Shown here piece by piece: positions 18,421-26,904 of a stretch of 35,016 bases of DNA. Position numbers and translations under genes: made by a program. The notes beneath the pieces are model-generated. The model did not search any database and had not been told where the DNA came from. It saw only the letters and a program-made list of their open reading frames with translations. The stretch is from Acidobacteriaceae bacterium (GTDB lineage Bacteria > Acidobacteriota > Terriglobia > Terriglobales > Acidobacteriaceae). Location: positions 1 to 35,016 of the forward strand of contig CAJCIM010000083.1 of the NCBI GenBank assembly GCA_903970395.1, written 5' to 3'. How positions within the stretch are numbered: position 1 is the first letter of the stretch; every line of letters starts with the position of its first letter.

Positions 18421-18482
18421 GCGTTTGCCGCACCTGCTTTTCCTCTGCGCCCTTTGCGGGCTTTTACATTGCGCCCTCTGCG
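18405..18482. repeat. Intergenic cgcagag-type heptamer repeats
   Basis: The heptamer ctctgcg (cgcagag on the other strand) occurs at 18405, 18417, 18443 and 18476, with ctttgcg at 18452 and cattgcg at 18467, in about 80 bp of non-coding DNA. From memory, similar cgcagag/cgcaaag heptamer runs are found between genes in several unrelated environmental bacterial phyla. The remaining part of this 356-bp gap (18483-18720) shows no gene. Confidence 0.6.
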
Positions 18483-18689
18483 TGAACGTTTTTTGCCGTA
18501 GCGATGCGCGGTGGCGCGAGCGTACTCCAATCCACGCTCGGCCCCTTGACACTCCAAATACAATAGAAGCAGAGGCAAGACCAGTCCCAGCTCCGCCTGC
18601 ACACCTCTTTGAAAACCTGAAAACTCGCCCGTCAGCTCCGCGCCCTCACGTGGGGTTCCACCGCTAACCCTAATCAGCTGCGGACTTTA

Positions 18690-18703
18690 CCCCGAAGGCG
18701 GGG
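18690..18703 (-). terminator. Hairpin downstream of the LysR gene
   Basis: A compact 5-bp stem with a 4-nt loop (ccccg-aagg-cgggg on the plus strand) lies 19 bp beyond the LysR stop. There is no T-tract, so termination by it is uncertain. Confidence 0.3.
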
Positions 18704-18721
18704 AGGGGTGCTGAGGGCAGT

Positions 18722-19630
18722 TCAGTTTCCGCCGCTCCTCTGTATCTTGGCCTTGTTCTCACGCAACAGCGACAGAAAATCCCCCAGCGCCACGCCCTGA
18801 TTGCCACGCTTCCACACCACCGACAACCCAAGAGACAGAGAGTTCGGCTCTAGAGTGCTGAACGCCAGTCCCCGTGTGCGTAGATGCCGTACGCCCGACG
18901 GCACCAACGCCACACCCTCCCCCGCTTCCACCAACGTCAACACGCCCGACCAGGTCGGAGACGTGTTCACAATCTGCGGTGTAAAGCCCTCTTCCGCACA
19001 CAACGCTACAAATTGGTCGAATAACAGAGGAGTCGCCTTCTGGTCGCACAGTACTAGGCGCTCGCCCGCCAGCTGCTTTAGTGTCACCCTGCGCCGCGCA
19101 AAGGGATGGTCCGGCCGCACAGCCACTACAATCGGGTCGCGGTACAACAGCTCCGAATGGAGCGTTCGGTCGAACGGAGGCTCCAGCGGCCGGGTCAGCC
19201 CCACATCGATGCGGCCTTCTTCCAGCGCAACTAGCTGCTCACTCGCATGCATATCCAGCAGCGACAGCCGGATGCCGGGCCTTCGTCGCCGAAACTCGCG
19301 AATGATGCGTGGAAAGAACCCGCCCGAACCCCACAGGAAAAATCCAACTGACAGCGTCCCAACTTCACCCTGCAGAGACTGCCGCGTCAGATCCACAGCG
19401 CGCTCGGCTGCCACCAGCGTCTTGCGGGCCTCTTCCAGAAAAACCTGCCCCTGCACCGTTAGGCGAATCTTGCGCGATGAGCGGTCCAGTAACTGCCCAC
19501 CCACCTCGTCCTCCAAATCCAGAATCTGCTCGCTGATCGCCGATTGAGAGATGTGCAGACGTTTCGCCGCTGCCGTAACACTCCCATAATCCGCGATCGC
19601 CTTGAAATAACGAAGGTGCCTCAATTCCAT
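18722..19630 (-). CDS. LysR-family transcriptional regulator, divergent from an RND efflux operon
   Basis: A 302-residue LysR-type regulator of normal length. The N-terminal winged helix-turn-helix is clear: MELRHLRYFKAIADYGSVTAAAKRLH, then ISQSAISEQILDLEDEVG with helix 3 at ISQSAISEQI, and LLDRSSRKIRLTVQG as the wing. A linker helix and the periplasmic-binding-type effector domain follow (GTLSVGFFLWGSGGFFPRIIREFRRRRPGIRLSLLDM). The effector is unknown. The start is 138 bp from the RND pump start on the other strand. A symmetric ATC-N9-GAT site lies 13-27 bp upstream of its start, so autoregulation and control of the pump are expected. Activator or repressor action cannot be told from sequence. 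Confidence 0.93.
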   Translation of the reverse strand: MELRHLRYFKAIADYGSVTAAAKRLHISQSAISEQILDLEDEVGGQLLDRSSRKIRLTVQGQVFLEEARKTLVAAERAVDLTRQSLQGEVGTLSVGFFLWGSGGFFPRIIREFRRRRPGIRLSLLDMHASEQLVALEEGRIDVGLTRPLEPPFDRTLHSELLYRDPIVVAVRPDHPFARRRVTLKQLAGERLVLCDQKATPLLFDQFVALCAEEGFTPQIVNTSPTWSGVLTLVEAGEGVALVPSGVRHLRTRGLAFSTLEPNSLSLGLSVVWKRGNQGVALGDFLSLLRENKAKIQRSGGN

Positions 19631-19642
19631 GGCTTTGATTCT

Positions 19643-19657
19643 ATCGGCAGAACCGAT
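19643..19657. promoter_or_regulatory. LysR-type binding site (ATC-N9-GAT, T-N11-A)
   Basis: The 15-mer ATCGGCAGAACCGAT is a perfect 5-bp inverted repeat with a 5-nt spacer. It satisfies the classical LysR recognition rule T-N11-A. It lies between the LysR gene and the RND operon, close to the regulator's own start, as in autoregulated LysR systems. Confidence 0.7.
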
Positions 19658-19768
19658 GGATCTACCCGGAAAGAACTGTTAGACCTTAAGCATGGGTTTC
19701 AGTCTCTAATAGAGAAAGAACGCCTCTGCGCTTACACCGCACGGCCTTTGTTACGGAGTTGCCATTCC

Positions 19769-22700
19769 ATGGGAATCGTTCGGCTGGCGCTAAACCGGCC
19801 TTATACCTTCATCGTCCTCGCGATCCTTATCCTGATCGCTGCCCCGGTTCTCATCCTGCGCACGCCCACTGACATCTTCCCCAACATCGACATCCCTGTC
19901 GTCTCCGTCGCCTGGCAGTACACCGGCCTCAACGCCGAGGAGCTCGAAGGCCGCCTCACCACACCCTACGAGAAGACCCTCACCACACTCGTCGACAACA
20001 TCCAGCACATCGAGTCCACCACCCTAAACGGCCAGGTCATCGTCAAGATCTACCTGCAACCCAACGCCTCGCTCGACACCGCAAACTCCCAGGTATCGGC
20101 TGCCTCCGAGTTCGAACTCCGCTCTCTGCCTCCCGGGCTGCTGCCGCCGCAGATCATCAACTTCTCGGCCTCCAGTGTGCCCATTCTGCAGCTCGGTCTC
20201 TCCGGCAAAGGGATCGATGAGCAGCAACTGAACGACATCGGCCTCAACTTCATCCGGCCACAGTTGGTCACCGTCCCCGGCGCGGTCGTCCCCAACGTCT
20301 ACGGTGGCAAGCAGCGCTCCATCATGGTTAACCTTGACCCTCAGCGCATGCAGGCTGAAGGCCTCTCACCAACTGACGTCCTAAATGCTCTCAACGACCA
20401 AAACGTCGTCGAACCAAGCGGCACCGCCAAGATCGGCAGCGCCGAGTACGATGTCCGCTTCAATTCAACACCTACCAGCATCGAAGGCCTCAACAACCTT
20501 CCTATCAAGCAGGTCAACGGCGCCACCGTTTACATGAAAGACGTCGCGAACGTCTCCGACGGCGCTATCCCGCAGACCAACATCGTCCGCCAGGATGGTC
20601 ATCGAGGCGTACTCATCGTCGTACTAAAGTCCGGTTCCGCCTCAACGCTCTCCGTCGTCGAAGGCGTCAAAGGCCTTCTGGATCGCATCAAGGCCATCGT
20701 CAACCAGCCTAACCTCAAGATCACACCCATCGGAGACCAGTCCATCTTCGTACGCGGCTCGATCAACGGAGTCATCCGCGAGGCCATCATCGCCGCCGCT
20801 CTCACCGGGCTGATGATTCTGCTCTTCCTTGGCTCCTGGCGCTCTACCCTCATTATCGCAATCTCCATTCCGCTGTCGATCCTCACCTCGATCATCATCC
20901 TCAGCTTCCTCGGCGAGACCATCAACATCATGACCCTCGGCGGCCTCGCGCTTGCCGTCGGTATTCTCGTCGACGACGCAACGGTCGAGATCGAAAACAC
21001 GAACCGCTATCTCGAAGAGGGCTACGATCTGCGCGAAGCCATTCTCGCCGGCGCAGCGCAGATCGCTATTCCCGCGCTCGTCGCGACTCTCTCCATCTGC
21101 ATCGTGTTTCTGCCCATGTTCTTCCTTGCGGGCGTGTCGCGCTACCTCTTCGTACCGCTGGCGGAAGCCGTCGTCTTCGCCATGCTGGCGTCCTACTTCT
21201 TCTCGCGAACCATCGTCCCAACGCTCGCGATGTATCTGCTCAAAGCGCACGAAGAAAATACGGCGCCGACCCGCAATCCTCTCGTTCTCTTCCAGCGCGC
21301 GTTTGAGCGGGGCTTCGAAAAGATCCGTGCAGCCTATGTCGCACTGCTCACCCGTCTGGTCAACATCCGCAAACTTTTCATCCCCGCGTGGCTGCTGCTC
21401 TGCCTTCTGGTTCTGCTGCTTATTCCATTTCTCGGGCAGAACTTTTTCCCCAATACGGATAACGGCTCGTTCATCCTGCATGTCCGCGCAAAAACCGGCA
21501 CTCGCATCGAAGAGGTTGCCAAACTCTGCGATCTCGTCGAACAGTCCATCCGCAAAACCATCCCCCCCAACCAGATGGACAACATCCTCGACAACATCGG
21601 CCTGCCCTACTCCGTGCTTAATACGCAGCACGCCACCAGCGGCCTCTTCGGCTCCGGGGACGCCGACGTACTAGTCTCGCTCAAGGAAGACCACTCCCCC
21701 ACCGCTGACTACGTTCGCACCCTCCGCCAACGTCTACCTAAGGAGTTTCCCGGCACCACCTTCTACTTTCTCCCGTCCGATATCGTTACGCAGATCCTCA
21801 ACTTCGGCCTGCCCGCTCCCATTGATATCCAGATCGACGGCACCGACAACCGCGGCAACCGCAAAGTCGCCAGCGCCATGCTCAGCCAACTCCGCCAGGT
21901 TCCGGGCCTCGTCGATCTCCGCCTCCAGCAGCCTGACGACTCGCCTGTGCTCAACGTCGCCGTCGACCGCACCAAGGCCCTGCAGGGCGGCTACTCTCAG
22001 CGCGACATTGGCACCTCCGCATTGAATATTCTGTCTGGCTCTACGCAGCTCTCACCGCAGTTTTTTCTCAGCCCAAAGAACGGCGTCACCTACAACATCG
22101 TCGCGCAGACGCCCCAGTACCAGGTCCAGTCCATCCAGGACCTAGAGAACATCCCCGTCGACTCACCCAGCGCAAAGACCCCCGAGATTCTTGCCGACGT
22201 CGCCAGCATCACCCCTGGCACGGAGTCCCCGATCGTCTCTCACTACAACATCCGCCGCACGCTCGACATATACGCCAACGTGCAGGACCGCGATCTCGGC
22301 AGCGTCGCCAACGATGTGCAGCGCATCATCAACAAGAACCGGAACGATCTCTCCCGCGGCAACTTCATCCAGGTGCGCGGCCAAGTCGACACGATGAAGA
22401 ACTCCTACACCGGCCTTCTCTTCGGCCTCGCCTTCTCCATCGTCCTTGTCTATCTGCTCATCGTGGTCAACTTCCAGTCCTGGCTTGACCCCTTCATCAT
22501 CATCACGGCATTGCCTGCTGCCATCTCCGGCATCGTGATCTTCCTCATGCTCACGCACACCACGCTCTCGGTGCCGGCGCTCATGGGGTCCATCATGTGT
22601 ATGGGCGTCGCTACTGCGAACTCCATCCTCGTCGTCGCCTTCGCCAAGGAGCGCCTCGCAGAACACGCTAACGCCGTGCAGGCCGCCATCGAAGCCGGCG

Positions 22701-22954
22701 CCACACGCTTCCGTCCCGTCTGCATGACCGCGCTCGCCATGATCATCGGTATGATCCCCATGGCCCTCGGCGCAGGCGACGGCGGCGAGCAAAACGCCCC
22801 CCTCGGCCGCGCCGTCATCGGCGGTCTCAGCTTCGCGACCCTTGCCACTCTCATCTTTGTTCCTGCAGTCTTCGCTCTGTTGCACGGCGGGAGCAAGCCC
22901 TCGCAGCCACAGACCGACGCGCTCTCTACCCAACCCGCTGCACCTCAACACTAG
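19769..22954 (+). CDS. RND efflux pump, inner-membrane transporter (AcrB/HAE-like)
   Basis: A 1061-residue proton-driven efflux transporter of normal length. The N-terminal helix (RPYTFIVLAILILIAAPVLIL) is followed by the porter domains and the second helix block. TM4 carries the proton-relay acid pair Asp402-Asp403 in VGILVDDATVEIEN. The second half repeats the fold, and the TM10 segment reads GVATANSILVVAFAKERL, so the lysine found there in AcrB (Lys940) is absent. The frame is open far upstream, overlapping the LysR gene; I chose the ATG at 19769 because family proteins start with this short N-terminus and a GGAG lies upstream. It is the first gene of a three-gene pump operon (pump, adaptor, outer-membrane channel) facing the LysR regulator. 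Substrates are not predictable here. Confidence 0.93.
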   Translation: MGIVRLALNRPYTFIVLAILILIAAPVLILRTPTDIFPNIDIPVVSVAWQYTGLNAEELEGRLTTPYEKTLTTLVDNIQHIESTTLNGQVIVKIYLQPNASLDTANSQVSAASEFELRSLPPGLLPPQIINFSASSVPILQLGLSGKGIDEQQLNDIGLNFIRPQLVTVPGAVVPNVYGGKQRSIMVNLDPQRMQAEGLSPTDVLNALNDQNVVEPSGTAKIGSAEYDVRFNSTPTSIEGLNNLPIKQVNGATVYMKDVANVSDGAIPQTNIVRQDGHRGVLIVVLKSGSASTLSVVEGVKGLLDRIKAIVNQPNLKITPIGDQSIFVRGSINGVIREAIIAAALTGLMILLFLGSWRSTLIIAISIPLSILTSIIILSFLGETINIMTLGGLALAVGILVDDATVEIENTNRYLEEGYDLREAILAGAAQIAIPALVATLSICIVFLPMFFLAGVSRYLFVPLAEAVVFAMLASYFFSRTIVPTLAMYLLKAHEENTAPTRNPLVLFQRAFERGFEKIRAAYVALLTRLVNIRKLFIPAWLLLCLLVLLLIPFLGQNFFPNTDNGSFILHVRAKTGTRIEEVAKLCDLVEQSIRKTIPPNQMDNILDNIGLPYSVLNTQHATSGLFGSGDADVLVSLKEDHSPTADYVRTLRQRLPKEFPGTTFYFLPSDIVTQILNFGLPAPIDIQIDGTDNRGNRKVASAMLSQLRQVPGLVDLRLQQPDDSPVLNVAVDRTKALQGGYSQRDIGTSALNILSGSTQLSPQFFLSPKNGVTYNIVAQTPQYQVQSIQDLENIPVDSPSAKTPEILADVASITPGTESPIVSHYNIRRTLDIYANVQDRDLGSVANDVQRIINKNRNDLSRGNFIQVRGQVDTMKNSYTGLLFGLAFSIVLVYLLIVVNFQSWLDPFIIITALPAAISGIVIFLMLTHTTLSVPALMGSIMCMGVATANSILVVAFAKERLAEHANAVQAAIEAGATRFRPVCMTALAMIIGMIPMALGAGDGGEQNAPLGRAVIGGLSFATLATLIFVPAVFALLHGGSKPSQPQTDALSTQPAAPQH

Positions 22955-22999
22955 ACACGCATTAACCTTGAATACAAGGCGAACTCTGGAGACCTCACC

Positions 23000-24232
23000 A
23001 TGTCCCCCAACGGCCACGACTCAAATCCCGAAATGAACGCCGATGCCACCTCTCCCGCAGGCCAGTACGGAGCGCCGTCCAGCGGCGTCACACCCGGCGT
23101 TTTTATTGCCGTCATCGTCGTCGCGCTCGTCATCGTACTCGGCATCGTCTACCGCGTCATCGGCCACTTCAACGACGAGCACCACCTCAAGGAGGCCACG
23201 CAAGCCGACGCTATCCCCTACGTTTCGGTCGTCCACCCTCTCGTCGCAGGCGAGTCCTCCGAGCTTGAGCTCCCCGGCAACACTCAGGCCTTCGTCGACA
23301 CGCCCATCTACGCCCGCACCAGCGGCTATCTCAAAAACTGGTTCTTCGACATCGGCAGCCGCGTTCAGAAAGGCCAGCTCATGGCCACAATCGAAACACC
23401 CGAACTCGACGAGCAGCTCATGGTCGCCCGGTCTGACCTCAAGAGCACCGAAGCCGATCTCAACCTCGCCAATGTAACCTCCGAGCGCTATCAGAATCTG
23501 CTCAAATCCGACTCCGTCTCCAAGCAGGAGACCGACGTGGCCGTCTCCGGCGCCGCAGCCAAGCGCGCCGCCATGGAAGCCGCCCAGGCCAACGTCCGCC
23601 GCCTCGAACAGCTCCAATCCTTCGAGAAAATCTACGCGCCCTACTCCGGCATCGTCACTGTGCGTAACACGGATATCGGAGACCTCATCAATTCAGGCGC
23701 ATCCACCAGCAGCAACACCTCCAAGGAGCTCTTCCGCGTCGCCTCCACCGACAAGCTGCGCGTCTTCGTTGCTGTGCCCGAGGTCTACTCGCCCGACATC
23801 CACAACGGCGATAAAGCCACGCTCACCCTCGACGAGTACCCTGGACAGCCCTTCATCGGAACCGTCACCCGCAACTCAAACACCATCGACGCAAACTCCC
23901 GCACCCTCAATGTCGAAGTCGATATCGACAACCGCGACAACAAGCTCTTGCCCGGCGCATACGTCTTCGTTCACTTCAAGGTTCCAGTGCAGGCGCGTAT
24001 GGTCTCTGTACCCACCAACGCCCTTCTCTTCCGCGCTCAGGGCCTGCAGGTAGCACTCGTGCGCGATGGCCACGTCCAGCTTCAGCACATCACCATCGGC
24101 CAGGACAACGGCAAGACCGTTCAGGTCTCCACAGGGCTCTCCGCATCCGATCAGGTCATCCTCGACCCCTCCGACTCCATCGCCGAAGGCCAACCTGTTC
24201 GCATCGCCAACTCGAAGTCGGAGGGCCAATGA
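23000..24232 (+). CDS. RND efflux periplasmic adaptor (HlyD/MexA family)
   Basis: A 410-residue membrane-fusion protein. A single membrane anchor (PGVFIAVIVVALVIVLGIVYRVIGHF, residues ~32-57) is followed by the lipoyl-like half (PVYARTSGYLKNWFFDIGSRVQKGQ region; the actual text reads PIYARTSGYLK), then a coiled-coil hairpin (ELDEQLMVARSDLKSTEADLNLANV ... AAQANVRRLEQLQSFEKIYAP). The second lipoyl half (YSGIVTVRNTDIGDLINSG) and the beta-barrel domain (LRVFVAVPEVYSPDIHNGDKATL) come next. It links the inner-membrane pump upstream (45-bp gap) to the outer-membrane channel downstream (4-nt overlap). The start has GGAG 8 nt upstream. It is anchored by a helix rather than by a lipid, since there is no lipobox cysteine. 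Confidence 0.93.
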   Translation: MSPNGHDSNPEMNADATSPAGQYGAPSSGVTPGVFIAVIVVALVIVLGIVYRVIGHFNDEHHLKEATQADAIPYVSVVHPLVAGESSELELPGNTQAFVDTPIYARTSGYLKNWFFDIGSRVQKGQLMATIETPELDEQLMVARSDLKSTEADLNLANVTSERYQNLLKSDSVSKQETDVAVSGAAAKRAAMEAAQANVRRLEQLQSFEKIYAPYSGIVTVRNTDIGDLINSGASTSSNTSKELFRVASTDKLRVFVAVPEVYSPDIHNGDKATLTLDEYPGQPFIGTVTRNSNTIDANSRTLNVEVDIDNRDNKLLPGAYVFVHFKVPVQARMVSVPTNALLFRAQGLQVALVRDGHVQLQHITIGQDNGKTVQVSTGLSASDQVILDPSDSIAEGQPVRIANSKSEGQ

Positions 24233-25728
24233 CCACATCGTCCTCCCTCACTCGTTCTAAGAGCTGGTCTCTTTTACTGCCGTTGCCCGTCCTGCTCACA
24301 GGCTGCATGGTAGGCCCCAAATACAAGGTTCCCGCCACGCCCGCACCACCCGCGTACAAGGAAGCCGTTCCAGCGGACTACAAATCCGCGACGCCCCCTC
24401 CCGACAACGGCCCTTGGAAGCCCGGCCAGCCCTACGATTCCGTCCCCCGCGGCGATTGGTGGTCTATCTTCAACGACGCGCAGCTAAATGCGCTCGAGCC
24501 CCAGGTCGAAGCCGCCAACCTCACCCTCCGTCAGGCCGATGCGAACCTCCGCGCCGCTGAAGCCGAGGTCCGCATCCGCAAAGCGGACCGCTTTCCAACC
24601 CTCGGCATCGACCCCTCAGTGGGCATCGGCCGTTACAGCGTCAGTCCTTACTTCAATAGCGCTCCCAGCCTCTCCTCCTCGGGCAGCACCACGCAGTTCC
24701 CACTCGAGATCAACTACCTAGTCGACCTCTGGGGTCAGGTGCGCCACAACATCGCAGCCGGCAAGGAAGAGCAGCAGGCCACTGCCGGCGACCGTGAAAG
24801 CATCCTGCTCTCCCTGCAGGCCACACTCGCCATCGACTACTTCAATCTGCGCTCCGACGACAGCCTGCAACAGCTGCTCAATGACACCGTCAAGCAGTAT
24901 GAAGAGGCCGTCCGCATCACCACAAACCGCTTCAATGGCGGCGTCTCGCCTAAATCCGATCTTACCCAGGCGCAGACCCAACTAGACGCAGCACGCGTTC
25001 TCGCCACCGACATCGCCATCCAGCGAGCGCAGTTCGAGCACGCCATCGCCATTCTCATCGGCAAGTCGCCAGCTGAGCTGACCATCCCCAACTCACCGCT
25101 GCCGGCAACCACCATTCCGCCCGTTATCCCGCCGGGCCTGCCCTCGGAGCTCCTCGAACGCCGCCCTGACATCGCTTCCGCAGAGCGTCGCGCCAACGAA
25201 GGCAACGAAGCCATCGGCATCGCCCAGGCAGCCTTTTACCCTTCGCTCAACCTCTCCGGAGCCCTTGGTTACCAGAGCAGCGGCTCTCTCTCCACCATCT
25301 TCAATCCCGCAAGCGCCGTCTACGCCCTCGGCCCTGGTCTAGCCTTTACCTTCTTCGACGGCGGCCGCCGCAAAGGCATCAAGGACGAGGCCATCGCCCT
25401 CTTTGACCGCAACTCCGCCTTCTACAAGCAGACCGTCATCACCGCCTTCCAGCAGGTCGAAGACAACCTTGTCGCCCTCCGCACGCTCACCTCCGAGGCC
25501 GATTCGCAACACAGCGCCACTGCGTCGGCCCTCGAATCCGAACGCATCTTCAACAACCGCTACGTCGGCGGCGTCGACAACTACCTGCAGGTCATCATCG
25601 CTCAGACTGCCGCGCTGAACAACGAGGTCAACGACATCGCCATCCTGCAGCGCCGCATGGACTCCACTGTCAACCTCATCATTGCCCTCGGCGGCGGATG
25701 GGACCGTTCACAGCTCCCCAAACCCTGA
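24229..25728 (+). CDS. RND efflux outer-membrane lipoprotein (NodT/OprM family)
   Basis: A 499-residue TolC-like channel subunit. A lipoprotein signal ends in LLTGC with Cys26 as the lipidated residue, followed by the family start MVGPKYKVP. The body shows the two internal outer-membrane efflux repeats: W-W-IFNDAQLNALEPQVEAANLTLRQADANLRAAEAEVRIRKADRFPTLG-type helices, ERRPDIASAERRANEGNEAIGIAQAAFYPSLNLSGALGYQSSG, and the end motif NNRYVGGVDNYLQVIIAQ. Its ATG overlaps the adaptor stop (ATGA), which shows translational coupling within the pump operon. No terminator is visible before the next plus-strand gene 70 bp downstream, so read-through into the Tat-exported gene is possible. Confidence 0.93.
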   Translation: MTTSSSLTRSKSWSLLLPLPVLLTGCMVGPKYKVPATPAPPAYKEAVPADYKSATPPPDNGPWKPGQPYDSVPRGDWWSIFNDAQLNALEPQVEAANLTLRQADANLRAAEAEVRIRKADRFPTLGIDPSVGIGRYSVSPYFNSAPSLSSSGSTTQFPLEINYLVDLWGQVRHNIAAGKEEQQATAGDRESILLSLQATLAIDYFNLRSDDSLQQLLNDTVKQYEEAVRITTNRFNGGVSPKSDLTQAQTQLDAARVLATDIAIQRAQFEHAIAILIGKSPAELTIPNSPLPATTIPPVIPPGLPSELLERRPDIASAERRANEGNEAIGIAQAAFYPSLNLSGALGYQSSGSLSTIFNPASAVYALGPGLAFTFFDGGRRKGIKDEAIALFDRNSAFYKQTVITAFQQVEDNLVALRTLTSEADSQHSATASALESERIFNNRYVGGVDNYLQVIIAQTAALNNEVNDIAILQRRMDSTVNLIIALGGGWDRSQLPKP

Positions 25729-25798
25729 ACTTCAGCGCGTCAACTGGGTAACTCTCAAACTGGTTCGCTGACAGACTGAAACCAGTATTCTCGTTACA

Positions 25799-26782
25799 GT
25801 GACCACACCATTCACACGCCGCAGCTTCACCCTTGCCGCCGCAGCAGCACTAGCTGCAACCCGCCTCCCAGCGCAGGACGTCACCGCCCGTCGTAGCGTC
25901 GCCACGATGGACCACGATAACATCCTCGCCGCCGCGGCCACCGCCCTCACTGCTCAACCCAAATCCACACTCGAAGTCTCTGCCGCCGTCGCCGCGCTTG
26001 TCGCAGCCTTCGTCCTCACGCAGGAAGAACGCTATGCGCTCTCCGCCTTCACACAGCTCACAGACTGGCTGCCAGCTCCCATTTCGCAATCGCATCCTCC
26101 ACCCGACATCCTCGAACTCGTCCCCATCGCCGAGCTCGCCCGCAGCACCAGCTTCCTCGTCGACGCCGTCCACACCGACCCCATCGATGCGTGGCTCGCC
26201 GATCTGCTGCAGTGGCTCACGACAGCTCACGCTCCTGTTCTCGCACGCGACACAAAGGACCACCGCGCCTCTGCCTGGCTCTTCCTCACGTCGGCCATCG
26301 CCCGCTCCCAGCGCAACGACGCCATCCTCGACGACTGCCGCAAGCGTCTCCGCAAACCCACCCTTCGCAATCAGATCGACGAGACCGGCAAATTTCCGCA
26401 GGAAATGGCCACAGCCAACCCCTTCCGCAACACCCTCTTCAACTTCGATCTGCTGTCCGGCGCCTGCCAGATCCTCGATTCACCCCTCGACCCGCTCTGG
26501 ACCTTCGAGCTCATCGACGGCGTCAGTCTCCGCACCTCGGCAGCATGGCTCTTCCCCATCCTGCAGGACCCTCGCAAGTGGCCCGGCGTCTCCGACGCAG
26601 AGCACTTCCGCGAACTACCCGGCCGTCGCCCCGGCCTGCTCTTCGCCGGCCGCGCCTATAGCCGCCCGGAGTATGTGGAGCTATGGCACACCACCCCAGC
26701 TGCCATCCCCCCAGACATCGCCGCCAGCGTCCCCATCCGTCAGCCGATTCTCTGGACCACACGCGCAGCCCACGGCTTCTAG
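25799..26782 (+). CDS. Tat-exported alginate-lyase-like (PF05426-type) protein
   Basis: A 327-residue protein with a twin-arginine-like leader (MTTPFTRRSFTLAAAAALAATRLPAQ). The helical body contains KDHRASAW, then about 45 residues later RNQIDETGKFPQEMATANPFRNTLFNFDLLS. That order resembles the NNHGTWYD and QI-DG-P-E-R-S-YS-FNLDAL blocks of the alginate lyase family (poly-mannuronate lyases, alpha-barrel fold). The NNH of active enzymes reads KDH here and the tyrosine expected before FN reads N/T, so activity may differ or be lost. The start is a GTG with no clear ribosome site; it is chosen because the twin-arginine motif follows at once. Being next to kduI-kdgK-eda, it could release unsaturated uronates from a polyuronate. 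Family call moderate; activity not assured. Confidence 0.55.
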   Translation: MTTPFTRRSFTLAAAAALAATRLPAQDVTARRSVATMDHDNILAAAATALTAQPKSTLEVSAAVAALVAAFVLTQEERYALSAFTQLTDWLPAPISQSHPPPDILELVPIAELARSTSFLVDAVHTDPIDAWLADLLQWLTTAHAPVLARDTKDHRASAWLFLTSAIARSQRNDAILDDCRKRLRKPTLRNQIDETGKFPQEMATANPFRNTLFNFDLLSGACQILDSPLDPLWTFELIDGVSLRTSAAWLFPILQDPRKWPGVSDAEHFRELPGRRPGLLFAGRAYSRPEYVELWHTTPAAIPPDIAASVPIRQPILWTTRAAHGF

Positions 26783-26904
26783 ATCGAGCGTTGACACCCC
26801 ACACCCTCCCCCGGGGTACTTTTCGATCCAAAATCCTGATCTGCCAGGGCTTAGCCCCTGACTTACAGTTGCTCCAAAGATAGTGCAGCCACTTTTTGAG
26901 CTGG

